The notes under the pieces were generated by a model. The model did not search any database. It was not told the DNA's origin and saw nothing but the letters and a program-made list of their open reading frames with translations. Position numbers and translations under genes: made by a program. Shown here piece after piece: positions 1 through 11,605 of a stretch of 64,000 nt of DNA. Each line of letters opens with the position of its first letter. The stretch's first letter is position 1. The stretch is from Rhizopus sp. PT2906 (Eukaryota > Mucoromycota > Mucoromycetes > Mucorales > Rhizopodaceae), in contig JAMYHX010000004.1 of the NCBI GenBank assembly GCA_025529335.1, positions 248,001-312,000 on the forward strand, given 5' to 3'.

Positions 1-493
1 ATTCATTGTACTTTTTTATCTTGTTTATGACTGTCATCTATAATCCTTTGCATTATCTCTGTTGATATCCTTTTAGATTCTTGTTCTTCAAGTTGTAGCA
101 AATCATCTCCTCTTTTATCTATAGTAATAATAATAAATCACTTATTCGTATGCAACCATGCATGACATGTCACACGCACTGTTCATTTCTAATGTAACAA
201 CTCGTAAAACAATAAGCTCATCTCCATCTTCTAAAACAGCCTAAGTGAAATAAATGATTACTATTACAATGCATAGCATCCAACAAATAACCTACATCCT
301 TTGCCCAGTTAAGAGCATATTCGCTATAATTTGCTAAATCTGTCGCTACCATAAATGTACGAGAGCGTCTTGATCGTTTATAGCCTGGAGACTTTGCTCT
401 TAATGTATATGAATAGTCGGGTAAGTCCTTATTCGTCATTGTGTCAAATGACACAACTCTAACAAAGTTATTGTTATTATTATCGTTATCCAT
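1..493 (-). CDS. Universal stress protein (Usp) domain protein, 3' part outside window
   Basis: N-terminal part of a UspA-domain protein, a nucleotide-binding alpha/beta fold found in many fungal stress proteins. The start is the ATG at 493-491 (MDNDNNNNN leader); an in-frame ATG further upstream would only add a poly-F stretch read from a T-rich run. Exons inferred: 493-296, 240-180, 118-12, then a likely donor at 11-10. The joined product shows the basic segment PGYKRSRRSR, the start of the domain (FMVATDLANYSEYALNWA) and, after the first intron, AVLEDGDELIVLRVV, which is the usual first helix and second strand of fungal Usp proteins. The rest of the domain lies beyond the left edge. Family call is solid; the ligand and role in stress are not visible here. 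Confidence 0.8.
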
Positions 494-1284
494 AATTGAA
501 TTAAAAAAAGAATTGAATAAAAAAAAAAAAAAAAAAGAAAGGTTTCTGTCTGCGGACATTTTTAAAGGCATGAAAAAAAAAAAAAAAAAAAAAAAAAAAG
601 CCTATTCAATTTATGTCAATATGATTTCAATATCTGTTTCGTCGAGTACAATCAGTAAAACAAATAAATAGTCTCATATTCATTCACAATATGGGCTATT
701 GTTGTTATTGTTGAATGTCTATATTGAATACTATACATTGATTCATTTTTAGTACTATTGAGTACATTCTTTTTGTAATGCCGTCATTTAATCATGCAAT
801 ATACAGGTGCCTTTCTTTGTTCAAGTCACCAAGGTATTAAAGTATTAATATCATAGATCGAACAGGGCCATGAATGATTGACCTACAGAAAATAATAATA
901 ATCCTGTCCTAGAAGTTCCCCTCTCAAACACAATTCTTAAACACTATCTTTACTGAAACCAAATGATCCCTCTATCCATCGTCTATCTGACACGCGCTGG
1001 TTGACTCCATTAAAGCCTTTATTCTGTACAATATTATTTAGTAAATCATTGGATTTACGCGCATCAAAATAAAAATTGAATCCAATCTGCTTTAGATGGT
1101 GGATGATACACAGATATATAAACGTCTATCTACATTGAAAAAAGTAGCTAAACGGACGGAATAAGAAAATGATCAGTACGAAGCTTTCATTGGCCAAAGT
1201 CACTTTTACGGTTATTGCATAATTTATAAGCAAGCCTTTTTCCCAGTTTTTCCCATTTTTTTTTCTTTCTTTTATTATAAAAAC
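494..1284. other. Intergenic: divergent promoter region with poly-A runs
   Basis: This lies between the Usp gene (reading left) and the UPF0303 gene (reading right), so it should hold both promoters. It contains an A run at 520-535 and a 27-base A run at 573-599. A TTATAAG TATA-like word sits about 60 bases upstream of the UPF0303 start. No coding signal was seen. Confidence 0.6.
573..599. repeat. 27-base poly-A homopolymer
   Basis: Uninterrupted A run seen directly, in the 5' flank of the Usp gene (poly-T on its coding strand). Such tracts recur across the window next to starts and ends of genes. Confidence 0.95.
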
Positions 1285-1940
1285 ATGACAACTCCTCTAA
1301 AAGAACTTCTCGAGATTATTCTCTTGCAAGAAGAAAAGTGTCAATTTGATTCATTCACGTCTCAAGACGCGCTTGATTTAGGTCTTTTGCTTATTGAAAA
1401 TGCTAAGCCATTCAAGAGACCTGTTGTGGTTGACATCACCTTAAATGGACATCAACTGTTTCATTATGCCATGCAAGGTACAAACAAAGACAATGATGAA
1501 TGGGTCAGACGTAAGAGGTATGAACTATGTCTATAAAAAAAAAAAAAAGCTTATACTGACATATATTATTCAGCAACACGGTCAATCGATTCAACCATTC
1601 TAGCTACTATGTAGGCCGTCATTTGGCGAATCAAGGCAAAACCTTAGAAGAAAAATACTTTGTATGTCTGTTGTTGTTGTTGTTGTTTATATTAAACTAA
1701 CACGTAAATTAGGTGAATGAAAAAGATTATGCCACCCACGGTGGTTCATTCCCATTAACTATCAAGAATGTTGGTGTTGTTGGTACAATCACTGTATCTG
1801 GTCTTGCTCAAGAGGTAACCAGTGTCAATGTTTATATGTTGTCAAGCCAAAAATAACATATTTATTTACTATATTAGGATGATCATAATCTGGTAGCGAA
1901 TAGTATTCAAGAGTTTTTAGCTTTTCGAGAGAAAAAATAA
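1285..1940 (+). CDS. UPF0303 / GlcG-like family protein (yeast YBR137W type)
   Basis: Small soluble protein of the UPF0303 family (DUF336/GlcG-like fold); the yeast member is YBR137W. Biochemical role is not settled. Four exons: 1285-1517, 1574-1661, 1713-1814 and 1878-1940, giving 161 aa with the TAA at 1938-1940. Diagnostic stretches are QFDSFTSQDALDLG, NGHQLFHYAMQGT, DNDEWVRRK, NRFNHSSYYVGR, KTLEEKYF, HGGSFPLTIKNVGVVGTITV and a closing EFL. Each intron is GT-AG and 50-65 nt long. Length and the order of blocks match the family from end to end. It converges on the mitochondrial carrier gene, with only 83 bases between the two stops. Confidence 0.92.
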
Positions 1941-2023
1941 ATACACTTTTAAACAAGCAAAACAATAAAGTGAAACTCTAGGGTTTAAGTTGAAATAAAG
2001 TAACAAAAAGGGTATGCTTCAAC

Positions 2024-3466
2024 TTAGAGTATAGCTTCTTCATAAGTTCTTCTAGTGATTGTCTCTTTAGACAAGAATAAGTTCATCGTCCATGTGTAAG
2101 CAGCAAATGTTGCAGCATTTGAAGGAAATGCTCTAAGGATAGTGGGTGTAAGGCCTTTAAAGAATATTCTCCATCCTTCTTCATAATATGAACATTTCAT
2201 GCAATCAATAAATCCTTTATATCTGTGAGGTTCCGATTGGATTCTCGTCTTTACCACATCTATTGAAGGTTACATTTGACGTGAAACGAAATTAGTAAGA
2301 TAACTAACCTGCGAAATAAGTAGAGCACCAAGCTGCAATGCCAGCTACACCACCAGCCAAGATAACCCTCGGTCCTGAGAGTTCTTGATTTGGTTTGGCT
2401 AAGGACCTTGTGACTATTTCATATGTCAAAAAATAAGGTCCAAAGCTTAGCTCACGAAGCATCGTGGGAACCATGCCTTTGAAGCAGTATCTTAATCCAC
2501 CTGTAAGATACATTTTGTGTAAGCAATCGAGTGGTCCTTTTACGGCTGTGGTATTTGTCGTTTGGTTTTGTAGTTGTACTTTGGCGAGTTCCATAGGACA
2601 AGTGACAAAACTATAAGAGGCTGAGGATCAGTTTTTGGAATCATTAATCCAAAAAAATAAAAACTACCTTGAAATCACACCTGATCCCATGCCGGCGAGA
2701 AATACATGTTGCAATGGGGCATTTTGTGTTGTTTCATCATATGAGATGCCCTGAGATTGTGCTTGAAGTTGCATCAAGTAAGTATATGAACCAAAGACTA
2801 GAGCATTAATAGCTCCCACGCCAACCTATAAGAGAAAGAGAGAGAGAGAGAAAAGATGAGTCGATGTACAATTTCATATTTGATCAACTCATTGTTTCTC
2901 TTACTGCAGGAGAAGCCTATGAAGAGTATAAGTGCGTGATTCATTCCCGAGGGGGATAATTCTATTTTACCATTCCTTTATATAATCCGATAAACTAAAG
3001 ATAAGCCAATGGTTAGAAAAATACACGGTGACAACAATCGAATTACCTTTTCTTGTTTAATCGTGCTTACAAAGCAGTTGAGAGTGCCTTTATATCTTGA
3101 AGAAAGTTCTCTTGATTGAAGTCTAACTTTGACTAAAAATAGGGCGTGAGTATGTACAACAACAACATGTTGATAGCTGTAAAATAAAAACCTGTGTCTA
3201 AAAATGATATGAGTTGGAAATGTATCAACAACTATAAATTATAACCTACCAAAAGGATGACCAACAGCTAATCCAGCTAAGCCTATGAGGGATCAAGGAT
3301 TAGATTAAGTTTAGAAAGGTAATAGAGATATCTATTACCTCCAATCAAACCAGCCAACACGCTATTGAATGTGTTTACATTAGGCTTTTCAGCTATTATA
3401 GTCATTAGTGATTTGATCTCTTAAAGTCAACTTGTTCTTCTTACGGAGTTCGTCTACGTCCAACAT
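2024..3466 (-). CDS. Mitochondrial carrier family (SLC25) protein, carnitine/amino-acid carrier type
   Basis: Inner-membrane metabolite carrier with three repeats of about 100 residues, 310 aa. Ten exons inferred: 3466-3445, 3392-3339, 3282-3250, 3197-3192 (6 nt), 3132-3047, 2994-2971, 2916-2905 (12 nt), 2825-2668, 2610-2309 and 2259-2024. Signature motifs: repeat 1 HPFDTVKVRLQ, assembled only if the 6-nt exon is included; repeat 2 CPMELAKVQLQ; repeat 3 YFADVVKTRIQ, where the usual Pro is Phe. The late segment resembles the SLC25A20/A29 and Ymc1 branch (basic amino acids, ornithine or acylcarnitine), but the substrate cannot be fixed from sequence. No presequence is visible, as is normal for the family. 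Exon joins are manual; the frame closes across all ten exons. Confidence 0.88.
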
Positions 3467-4819
3467 GATTAAAAAATAGATAAAAAAGAGAGAAAGAGAA
3501 AGAAAAGAAAACAAATAGAAAATAGGGGCGCAGATACGTCAAATACAAGTTTCCCACGACTGATCCTTATTTCACCCACGGCAAAATTACCGATATACTT
3601 TTTAAATAATACGAGAAACAGAAAAGAAGAACAAAATAACAAGCAATGAAACATCCTTTTATACCACAGCAGTGGTAGGTCTTTCGTTGATATCACTGCT
3701 GTTGTGATTGTGAGGCGGAATTAGAATACGTAATTCACTGAACATGATGTCATGTTTGGTATAAATGGCCTAGTTCTCTTATTCCTCCTTATCAAGGTAC
3801 GCTATGCATATGATCCATAGCATAAATAGTCACGTCATATAGAACTGAGAGTCATTCATAGTTTATTTATGTGCACTTGATCTTGTTTGAAGAGGGGCTT
3901 TAAAGGATAGACTATTTGTTTATGCAAGATTTGTGCAACACAATTGTAATTAAATATGCTCAACTGCTTTCTTTAAAGAGCCGCGTTGTAGTGTCGTCCG
4001 TCTTGATATTATGTAGTCAACGGGCTATTTAAAGTATATCAACTATTTATTTTATGATTAATTCATCAATCTCTTTTTTGTGATATTCAAATGGGTATCA
4101 GAATGCTTTTAGGCTTGGGAAAACTTTGATTACTTTATTGACAAGAGGCCCACTAGAGAAAGCATGTTTGGCTCACTATTGTATTCTATTTAAAGACATA
4201 ATTCTTTTATAGCTATCTTATCTTCTCCCTTTTGATATCTCTCGATTTCTGATAAGCTCTCAACCTTTCATAGAATGAACTAATGGCACATACACTAGAT
4301 TATGCACCTCAAGATGAATCAGACCAAGGCAAAATGCATACAATGGAAGAAGCTGATACTTATTCAATTGATAGCATTTGATTTAAAAAAAAGAAGAGAT
4401 AATGTACAAGCATTGAGCATTTAAACATGTTACATCAACGCTTTTTTATATGTTTTGCTTTATTTTCTATAAAGAAAAATAGCATCGGATTTTACATCAT
4501 TTCAGACAAAACACAAACAAAATCTGTCTTAAACTTTATTTCATCATTCTAAAACAAAAAAAAACTTTCTATATTTCACTTTATGAATAATAGCCCTTTT
4601 CTTTAACCGACCTTTGAACTTGTGACAAAAAACAGACGTCTAGAATTCAAAGGCTCTTTTTTTTTTGGCTACTTCGCTTATTCAAAATAATTCTGAATCA
4701 GCATTTGGATCCAAGCAAAAAAATTTTCTGCAAAGGAAAAAACCCTTTTTTTTTTTTTTTCTTTTGTCAATAGAAAACAGAGCCCATAAAAAATAAAGAA
4801 TAGAAGAAGATCACATTTA
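3467..4819. other. Intergenic 1.35 kb
   Basis: Divergent region between the carrier and the permease. It is AT-rich, with no conserved coding signal except the small ORF at 4282-4380. A T run at 4747-4760 and CT-rich stretches just before the permease start are consistent with a fungal promoter. Confidence 0.5.
4282..4380 (+). CDS. Possible 32-aa small ORF
   Basis: An ATG at 4282 opens a 32-codon acidic reading frame (begins MAHTLDYAPQDE, ends DTYSIDSI) about 440 bases upstream of the permease. I do not recognise it. The composition (D/E/Q/T rich, no rare frame quirks) is protein-like, but the length is within chance. It could be a uORF, a decayed C-terminus or noise. Confidence 0.2.
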
Positions 4820-6615
4820 ATGGTTAGTAATAATGATTATGATGAAACGATCAATGCACCTCAGTATGCAACAGAAGACGAAATACTTGCCTCTTTTGGC
4901 TACAAGCAGGTACATATCCTGTCAGTCTTGTTTGTTTACATGACAATAACAACATTTATAAAAAGGAAATGAACAAGACGATGTCGACTATATCCAATTT
5001 CTCAATTGCCTTTGGATGCTGTTCTATCCTTTCTGGTCTTACACCTGTAACGTACGCTTGTGTGTTGTATTTTATCTGTTTCTCTAATACTGTTTTATTA
5101 GATGTGGGGTGATGCCATGATGTCTGGTGGGTCCATTGCTATCATCTGGGGCTGGATCTTAGTATCCGCCTTTACCTTTGGCGTAGGTCTCTCGCTCGCA
5201 GAAATTTGCTCTGCTTATCCTATCACTGGCGGCCTTTACATTTGGGTCTCCCGCCTAGCTCCTCCCGAGTGGGTTCCCGTGATGTGTTGGATAACCGGTT
5301 GGTGCAACTGGCTCGGCCTGACAGTAGCCATCACGTCAGCCGATTTGGGTCTTGCTCAATTTATGTCGTCCATCATTGGCATCAGCAACCCAGAATACAA
5401 TGCTGGTATCTACTGGCAGTACGGCATCTTTCTTGTGATCGCAGTGATTCACGGCATCATCAACTCAATGCACGTCAAGTACAATGGATTCTTCAATCAA
5501 GCTTCACTTTATTGGCACCTTGCTGGCACCCTCTTGATCATCATCGTCGCGCTGGCCCTGACACCCAACAAGCCAAGCGCCAAATGGGTATTTACCTATT
5601 TTGAAAACGACACTGGATTCTCCTCAAACTCTTTTGCCTTTTTGATCGGTCTCTTACAATCCCAGTACACGCTCTCTGGATTTGACAGTGCTGCACACAT
5701 GTCAGAAGAGACACGCGACGCTGCTCGATCTGCACCTCGAGGTATCTTGTACGCGATAGGGACAGCCGCCATCACCGGCTTCGTCTTTATGCTCTCTGTC
5801 AATTTCTGCGTCCAAGACTTTGAGCGACAGATTGTGAACACTGAACTGAGCCCACAAATGACTCAAGTCTTTTTGGATGGCGTTGGCTACAGTTGGACCG
5901 TCGTGTTCACCGTGATTATCATGGGCGCCATGTTCTTTTCTGGCTCTGCGCTCACTCTAGGCAGCTCGAGAATGGTCTACGCCTTCGCACGTGACGGTGC
6001 CACACCCTGGAGTCGTTGGTTGAGCGTGATTCATAAGACGACGCAGACACCCATCTATGCTGTCTGGGCAAACATTCTCTTTGCTTGTATCATTGGTGTG
6101 CTCTATATTGTCAACACAACAGCCTTTAATGCCATCGTCTCGATCAACACGATCGCTTCGTCTCTTGCTTACTTTATCCCCATCTTCCTTCGACTCACCG
6201 TGGCTCGTAAAAGCTTTAAGAGGGGACCATTTCACCTGGGCCCGTTTTCGGACATCATCAATTTCTTGAGCTGCTTTTGGATTCTTTTTACATCCGCCTT
6301 GTTTGTCTGTCCAACAGAGTATCCAGTCACTGCAGGTAATATGGACACAATAGAGCTAATAATAATGTCTGATAATAACGGAGCCTTGTAGCAAACATGA
6401 ATTATGCTTCGGTTATTTTTGTCTTTGTTATGGTATGCTCACTTAGTTACTACCATTTCCGTGCAAGATATTGGTTCCATGGACCAGGCAGAAGCTTACA
6501 GCCAGATCCGACCGTGTTTGAAGATAACATGGATGATTCTATTGTCCGTATTAGTAAAGATGACACACTTGATATCAAGAAAAGGAAGGCGACATCAAGT
6601 GCGATCCCAAAATAA
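4820..6615 (+). CDS. APC-superfamily amino acid/GABA-type permease
   Basis: Plasma-membrane or vacuolar amino-acid transporter of the APC family, close in pattern to fungal GABA/choline permeases (Uga4 type). Four exons: 4820-4909, 4966-5046, 5102-6335 and 6392-6615, 542 aa. Family blocks: NFSIAFGCCSILSGLTP (TM1), GLSLAEICSAYPITGGLYIW (TM2-3), MCWITGWCNWLG, SQYTLSGFDSAAHMSEET (TM6 loop with the conserved E-E) and late transmembrane segments. The last exon ends TM12 and adds a short charged tail. Exon 3 read through its donor meets a stop 18 codons later, so the final intron is needed. About 12 membrane segments are expected. Substrate is an inference from family likeness. Confidence 0.9.
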
Positions 6616-6751
6616 TCCCTTTTCACTGTACATAGAGCATCTATTTAGACTTATACCCCCCCCCCTCTTTTCTCTTTTTTTTTTTTTAAAAAAAAATGTT
6701 ACATTAAATGCATTCTTTATTCCACTGCTTTTTTTATAAAAAATAAATGAC

Positions 6752-9587
6752 TTATGAAGAAGCAGTTGTCATGATTTTACTTTCCATATTTTCAACTCTG
6801 TTTTTAGCCTCATCAATAGACTTGGATCTACATAACAATATATTAATGACGTATATCACTTCACAATAGATACTACTTACTGTTCTCTGAGTACATCCAA
6901 AAGATTCTTGAGTTGATCATTAGACATGTTTGTAGGATTAAACTTTTGTTCCTTCTTTGTTTGTGTTTTTAATTGATCCAATTGTTTCTTCAGCTAAAAA
7001 AAAAAAATAAGTCCTTATTCTATTTTCTCTTGTTTTTCTTTACCAGTTCAATACGAGACGCGTATCCAGAGGCTCCTGATATCTTGCCAGAAAGTTCCTG
7101 TAATTTTTCGATCCATTTGTTTTCTTCATTTGATAAACCAGGTTGGCAATGATTAATTATCTGTCGTAGTTGTTCATCCATGCGTAATCTTAGTCTTTGG
7201 TGACGTTGAGATATCTCTTCTATTGCTTGCTTTTGAGCCTTCTTTGACTGAGGAGAACAATATTTCTCAAGTCGACTATTTAATTCTCTTACAGTTTCCA
7301 CTTGTTTCTCAAATTCCTTTTGCTGTAATGTTATTCTGTATCAAGCTCATTAGTTTTTTTATATCTTGCTCTGTTTTATCCGTTACCTTTCTTCTATCTT
7401 TGCAGCTGCTTTGCGAATATCGCGTGTTTCGCGACGTATTTGTTCTGCGGATTTACTAAAGAATCGAAGTGTCTCTTCATTGATCACGATTTCCTTAGAA
7501 TCAGCTAAATTTTTGGGAATAGCAATCTTGGATTGTGTAGGCAGGTTGTCAAGCTGTTTTGGCTTTTCAAAGATAGGCAAGGGCAGTAGAGGTTCATAGG
7601 CAGGACTGTTGTCCGTACTGGCAATATGTTTAAGCTGATTTTTAGTGGCGGCCTGATAGGCATTGTCTTGTTCAGGATCGCTGCGCATATTCAGGTCTCT
7701 GTAAACTAGCTTGTACTCGTCAGTTACTGCAACGAGGGTGTATGAAAGGTAGAGATCGACAATAACAAATAATCCAACAATAGACGTAAACGCATTTGAA
7801 AAGGGCGCAGTGTTGATCAAATATCGGACGTCTGATTGTGTCTTTTCGCTCAGTAGACGCTTGAGAGCAGTCAGAGCGTAGTCTTGTTCATCCTCTATCT
7901 TTTTAAGCATATTCTTGTATGCTTCTAACCATTTACTCATTCCAATGGCAGTTACACCTCCAGTGTGATAAATGTAATATGTATCTGGATAAATTGGGTC
8001 ACTGAGAAGTCGTAAGGAGTCAGTAGGAGGTAGGCTCTCGGTTTTGAGATCAAATGATTCATAGAGCATGGCTTTGGGTAAGAAATCACGGTCAGCCAAT
8101 AAAGTTCCCAATTCCTTGTGCCAATCTTCTTTGGTATTTGTTGTAGGAATTTGCCATTGAGGATCAATCTCACTAAGCAAAACGTGGTTCTTGACTTGAC
8201 TATTTGATAAGGCCAAAGCGAGGATAGAGACTGGCTTATCATAAATATAAAGAATATCTGTCACCTGAGCACTAGTGGAAACGGCATTCTCTTGATTCAC
8301 TAAGAATGGGCCTTGACGCTTAACGTCAAACTTGATAGACATGTCATTACTGACAACACTGATCATATCGCTATTCAGCAAGTTTGTCTTACGGCCAACT
8401 TTGGATGAATCAGAAAGATGTTGTAGCCATTGTCTTTGAAGCTTGAAAAGAAGTGACATCAGTTGGTGATCTTTTGAGTCGTCCGATTTAGTCTTTTGAT
8501 ATTTAGCTTCAGTCAAGCTTGTCAGATTATCCAAATGTTTCTTGTGAATGATACTAGTGTCAAAGAAATATGTTATATTTTCATTCTAAAGTTATATACG
8601 TTGTGTCATCTTTACCTTCTAAACGGAATCACAGGACAAAGGGCATACATATGGCCGCTACGCAGAGCATAAAAGATCGAAAAGGGTCCCCAGCCGCTCT
8701 GTTCGTGACTTTTGCCACCCAATGAAAAAGTAACAGCATCTTCATATCCATTCACATCATCATCTTCAAAGGTAAATCCTCTACCAGGAGTGACTGATCT
8801 CGATGGACTCTTTTCGACAGGTGATAAATCAAAAGTTTGCTCAGGCTCATCAATATCAGCACTGGCATCAAACATTCTATATAAAAAAAGCCATCTATTA
8901 GATGCAAATAAACAAACCTACTTGATGATTTACCTCAAGGTGTTATCAGAACTGAGTGCAACAATGTGAGTATGTGTCTCACTTAGAGGGTGCCACTCGA
9001 CTTTAAGAATCTCTGCTTGATTCTTCTTGTAATACTTTCTTCCAACCGTCAAAGTACGACAATCCACCTTTTGCTTGGTTAAGCTGATAGCATTGAAACT
9101 GTGGCGCGGTAAACAAACAATGACCAAAGAAGATTCGCCTGTGACTGATAAAAGACGACCATTTGTATTAGAAGCTAAAGAGACAATCGTAAAGTTGATC
9201 TCTGGCGTGTCCAATAACTATCAAAATATGAATTCACTTGTTTATTTTTGTCTTTTTGTTTATTTTTACCTTGAAAGGAACAGAGCTGAACCAGTTGCTT
9301 GATAATTCAGCATTACTTTCAATTGCTTTTTTTGTTGCTGCGATCCAGGCATCTTTGAATTCCACCAAATTGAGTACTCTGATATGTGAACCAACAGCAA
9401 CAAACAAATCATTATCGCGCATAGTCATCACACGAGTGTGGTGTTGAAGAATGAAGTCGGTGACATCATTGTTTGTAGTGCTGTGCTTCATTTTGTTGTA
9501 TTCTACGCGTTGTGTATCTTTTTCTTCCAATTGGAAGATGGGATGCTTCACAAGATGATCAAGCCAGTTATCGTTTAAAGCTACCAT
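6752..9587 (-). CDS. NUP88: Nucleoporin Nup82/Nup88 family
   Basis: Cytoplasmic-face nucleoporin that anchors the Nup159/Nup214 mRNA-export module. Seven exons inferred: 9587-9270, 9217-8934, 8876-8616, 8553-7387, 7335-7044, 6993-6881 and 6827-6752, giving 836 aa. The first ~450 residues look like a beta-propeller (short strand blocks such as LKVEWHPLSETHTHIVALSSDNTLR and GPFSIFYALRSGHMYALCP). The last ~250 residues are a heptad-rich coiled coil (KEFEKQVETVRELNSRLEKY and onwards), as in Nup82/Nup88. Length fits the family (713-741 aa in yeast and human) with a longer middle. The start at 9587 gives MVALNDNWLDHL; the longer ORF would only add translated T-rich leader. It lies 98 bases upstream of the GDI stop, on the same strand. 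Confidence 0.85.
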
Positions 9588-9684
9588 GTTCTTTTTATTA
9601 CGCTTTAAAAAAAGAGGGAGAAAAAAAAAAGTAAAAGAACCAAAAAAAGTGGTAAACATTTTTCAAGATAAAAGTCACGTTTAT

Positions 9685-11226
9685 TTAAGCAGCATTAACA
9701 TCATCAGCTTCTCTCTTCTTCAAGACTAAAGGACCACCAGTGATACGACGCCAGATATCATGAACATCATCACAGACTGTCTCAAAGTGTGAAGTGGCAT
9801 CATAAGAGCGCGAGATATAGACGTTGTCCTTGGTACCATCTTCAATGGGTTCTTCCAAAGGAGATACATGAACAAACCTATAATATTTCTTAGTTTCATA
9901 TTATCATTTAAGCATTCAACACTTACTTGTCTTGAATAGGTCCTAATAACTTTAAGCCTTCGCTGATTTCTTCAGCAGGATTGTTTGTTTCCACAATGGT
10001 GGATACAATAGCCAAGTAGTAACCCTTTGGACAGACCATATGAGCATCACTGACACAAGCAACATAAATATCGTGTTTACGTCCAATTTGGTTTTGAGGA
10101 ACAACAATCTGGCAAGAATCACTATCATTGGTATTTGGAATAGGATGAGTCAAAAGACAGATGGCTCTAACAACAGATCCAATCTTTCTGACTTTAGAAG
10201 GTGCATAGGAAGGATCACAAATGACCATTTTAGCATGAACAACTTCATCGCCAGCCTTTACACCAATAACTTGTCCGTTTTCGTTATAAACCAATTCTTT
10301 AACATCCTTGTCCAGCATATATGTACCACCATAGACAGCTGAGAGTCTATGTCATACTGATGAATATCTCCATATAATAAAAACTATGTATATATATTTA
10401 CCTTGCAAATGCTTGAGGCAGATCACCAAGACCATACAAGGGGTAAATGTAAGGACTCTTGCCATATCGAAGCACAGAAGCAGCATACAGTCTAACCTTT
10501 TCAACTGTATCACGAGCAGGGTTCGTGAGGTAAGTGTCGTCAAGATGAAGAGCCATAGCATGACCAATGAATTCTTGAGTACCCTTTGCCAAGCCAAACT
10601 TGTTATACACGTCAGTCATGGTCATTGTGTTGATATCGATGTTTTGGTGAGTCTTGGGATCTTCATCCTTGTAAGCCTCAACCCAGAGCATAAAGTTTCT
10701 CATACGACGCTTTTCAAGAATGCCCATAAGAGGAGAAGAAAGAGCTTCACTGGCGTTAGCAGGAACTTTGCTAACCTTCTTGCCACTGTAAACATAAGAA
10801 CCCGCGATTTGCTTGAATTCCAAGTAGCGAGTAACATCTGTATGAGTCAAGAAACGAACGATTTCACCATTAGCCATCATAAATTTAGGAATCAAGTCAA
10901 TGTTCCAATCACGATCACGACCGAGATGGTCTGGTACACTCTCTCCAGGTCTAAATTTGCTGTAAAACTTATAAATAGTCAACATTTTGTAAAATGCTTA
11001 ATTATGTATCATCTTACTTGAGTCAAGTTCAATGATGCTGATTCAGCACCATAATAGTCATTACGGTCCATATGAAGTACCTTCTTTCCATCAACAGATA
11101 AAAGACCAGATAGGATGCACTCGGTTAAACCAGTGCCCAAGACAATAACATCGTATTCAACATCCTTAATAAAAATAGGTTAGATTGAAAAGCGAAGATA
11201 GACATTTAATAATAGTTATTCACCAT
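9685..11226 (-). CDS. GDI1: Rab GDP-dissociation inhibitor
   Basis: Extracts GDP-bound, prenylated Rab GTPases from membranes and recycles them for vesicle traffic; cytosolic. Five exons: 11226-11224 (just the ATG), 11164-11018, 10967-10402, 10346-9927 and 9877-9685, 442 aa, the usual GDI length. Near-perfect family blocks: EYDVIVLGTGLTECILSG, SVDGKKVLHMDRNDYYG, KFRPGESVPDHLGRDRDWN (Rab-binding platform), PKFMMANGEIVRFLTHTDVT, YLEFKQIAGSYVY and PLYGLGDLPQAFAR. The first intron falls directly after the start codon, so the N-terminus reads M-D-V-E-Y-D, matching GDI proteins. A TATATA-rich segment lies 40-60 bases upstream of the ATG. Confidence 0.96.
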
Positions 11227-11319
11227 TTTTGTTTATTGTTAATTATGTAGATGTAAAAAGAATAATAGTGTGTGTATATAAATGCGTATATATGTGGGCG
11301 TAAGATGAAACTCCGTTAC

Positions 11320-11431
11320 AAAAGAGAACTCGTGCGTCATATCACTTAAACCAATGAAAGAAAACGTGTTTTTTACCAAAGACCGTATTTCGTTTCGTTT
11401 CTCATGATTTGATTTAGTCTTTCAAGTGGAT
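11320..11431. repeat. Direct repeat copy A (~111 bp)
   Basis: Starts AAAAGAGAACTCGTGCGTCA and ends TCTTTCAAGTGGAT. It matches 13394-13504 in the same orientation, differing at a handful of bases and one single-base indel by eye. A shorter, weaker third match to its middle (AAAACGTGxTT...CCCGTATTT) occurs at 11491-11522. The two full copies bracket the PD-(D/E)XK-like relic. Confidence 0.9.
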
Positions 11432-11605
11432 GAATAGCTTGAGCAGCTTGGGTGTCGCTTCACATGGATGGAATGATGGCGCTCGCTTGAAGTAAAACGT
11501 GGTTTGTGCCGCAAACCCGTATTTTTTTTTTTTTTTTTTGGCTTTCTTCTGTCTTTCTCCTGTTCTTTGTATTTTATATTGCTTCGCAACAGTAGTTGCA
11601 GTAAA

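Noticed and set aside
5206..5604. 132-codon plus-strand ORF within the permease exon
   Set aside because: Out-of-frame shadow of the permease gene.
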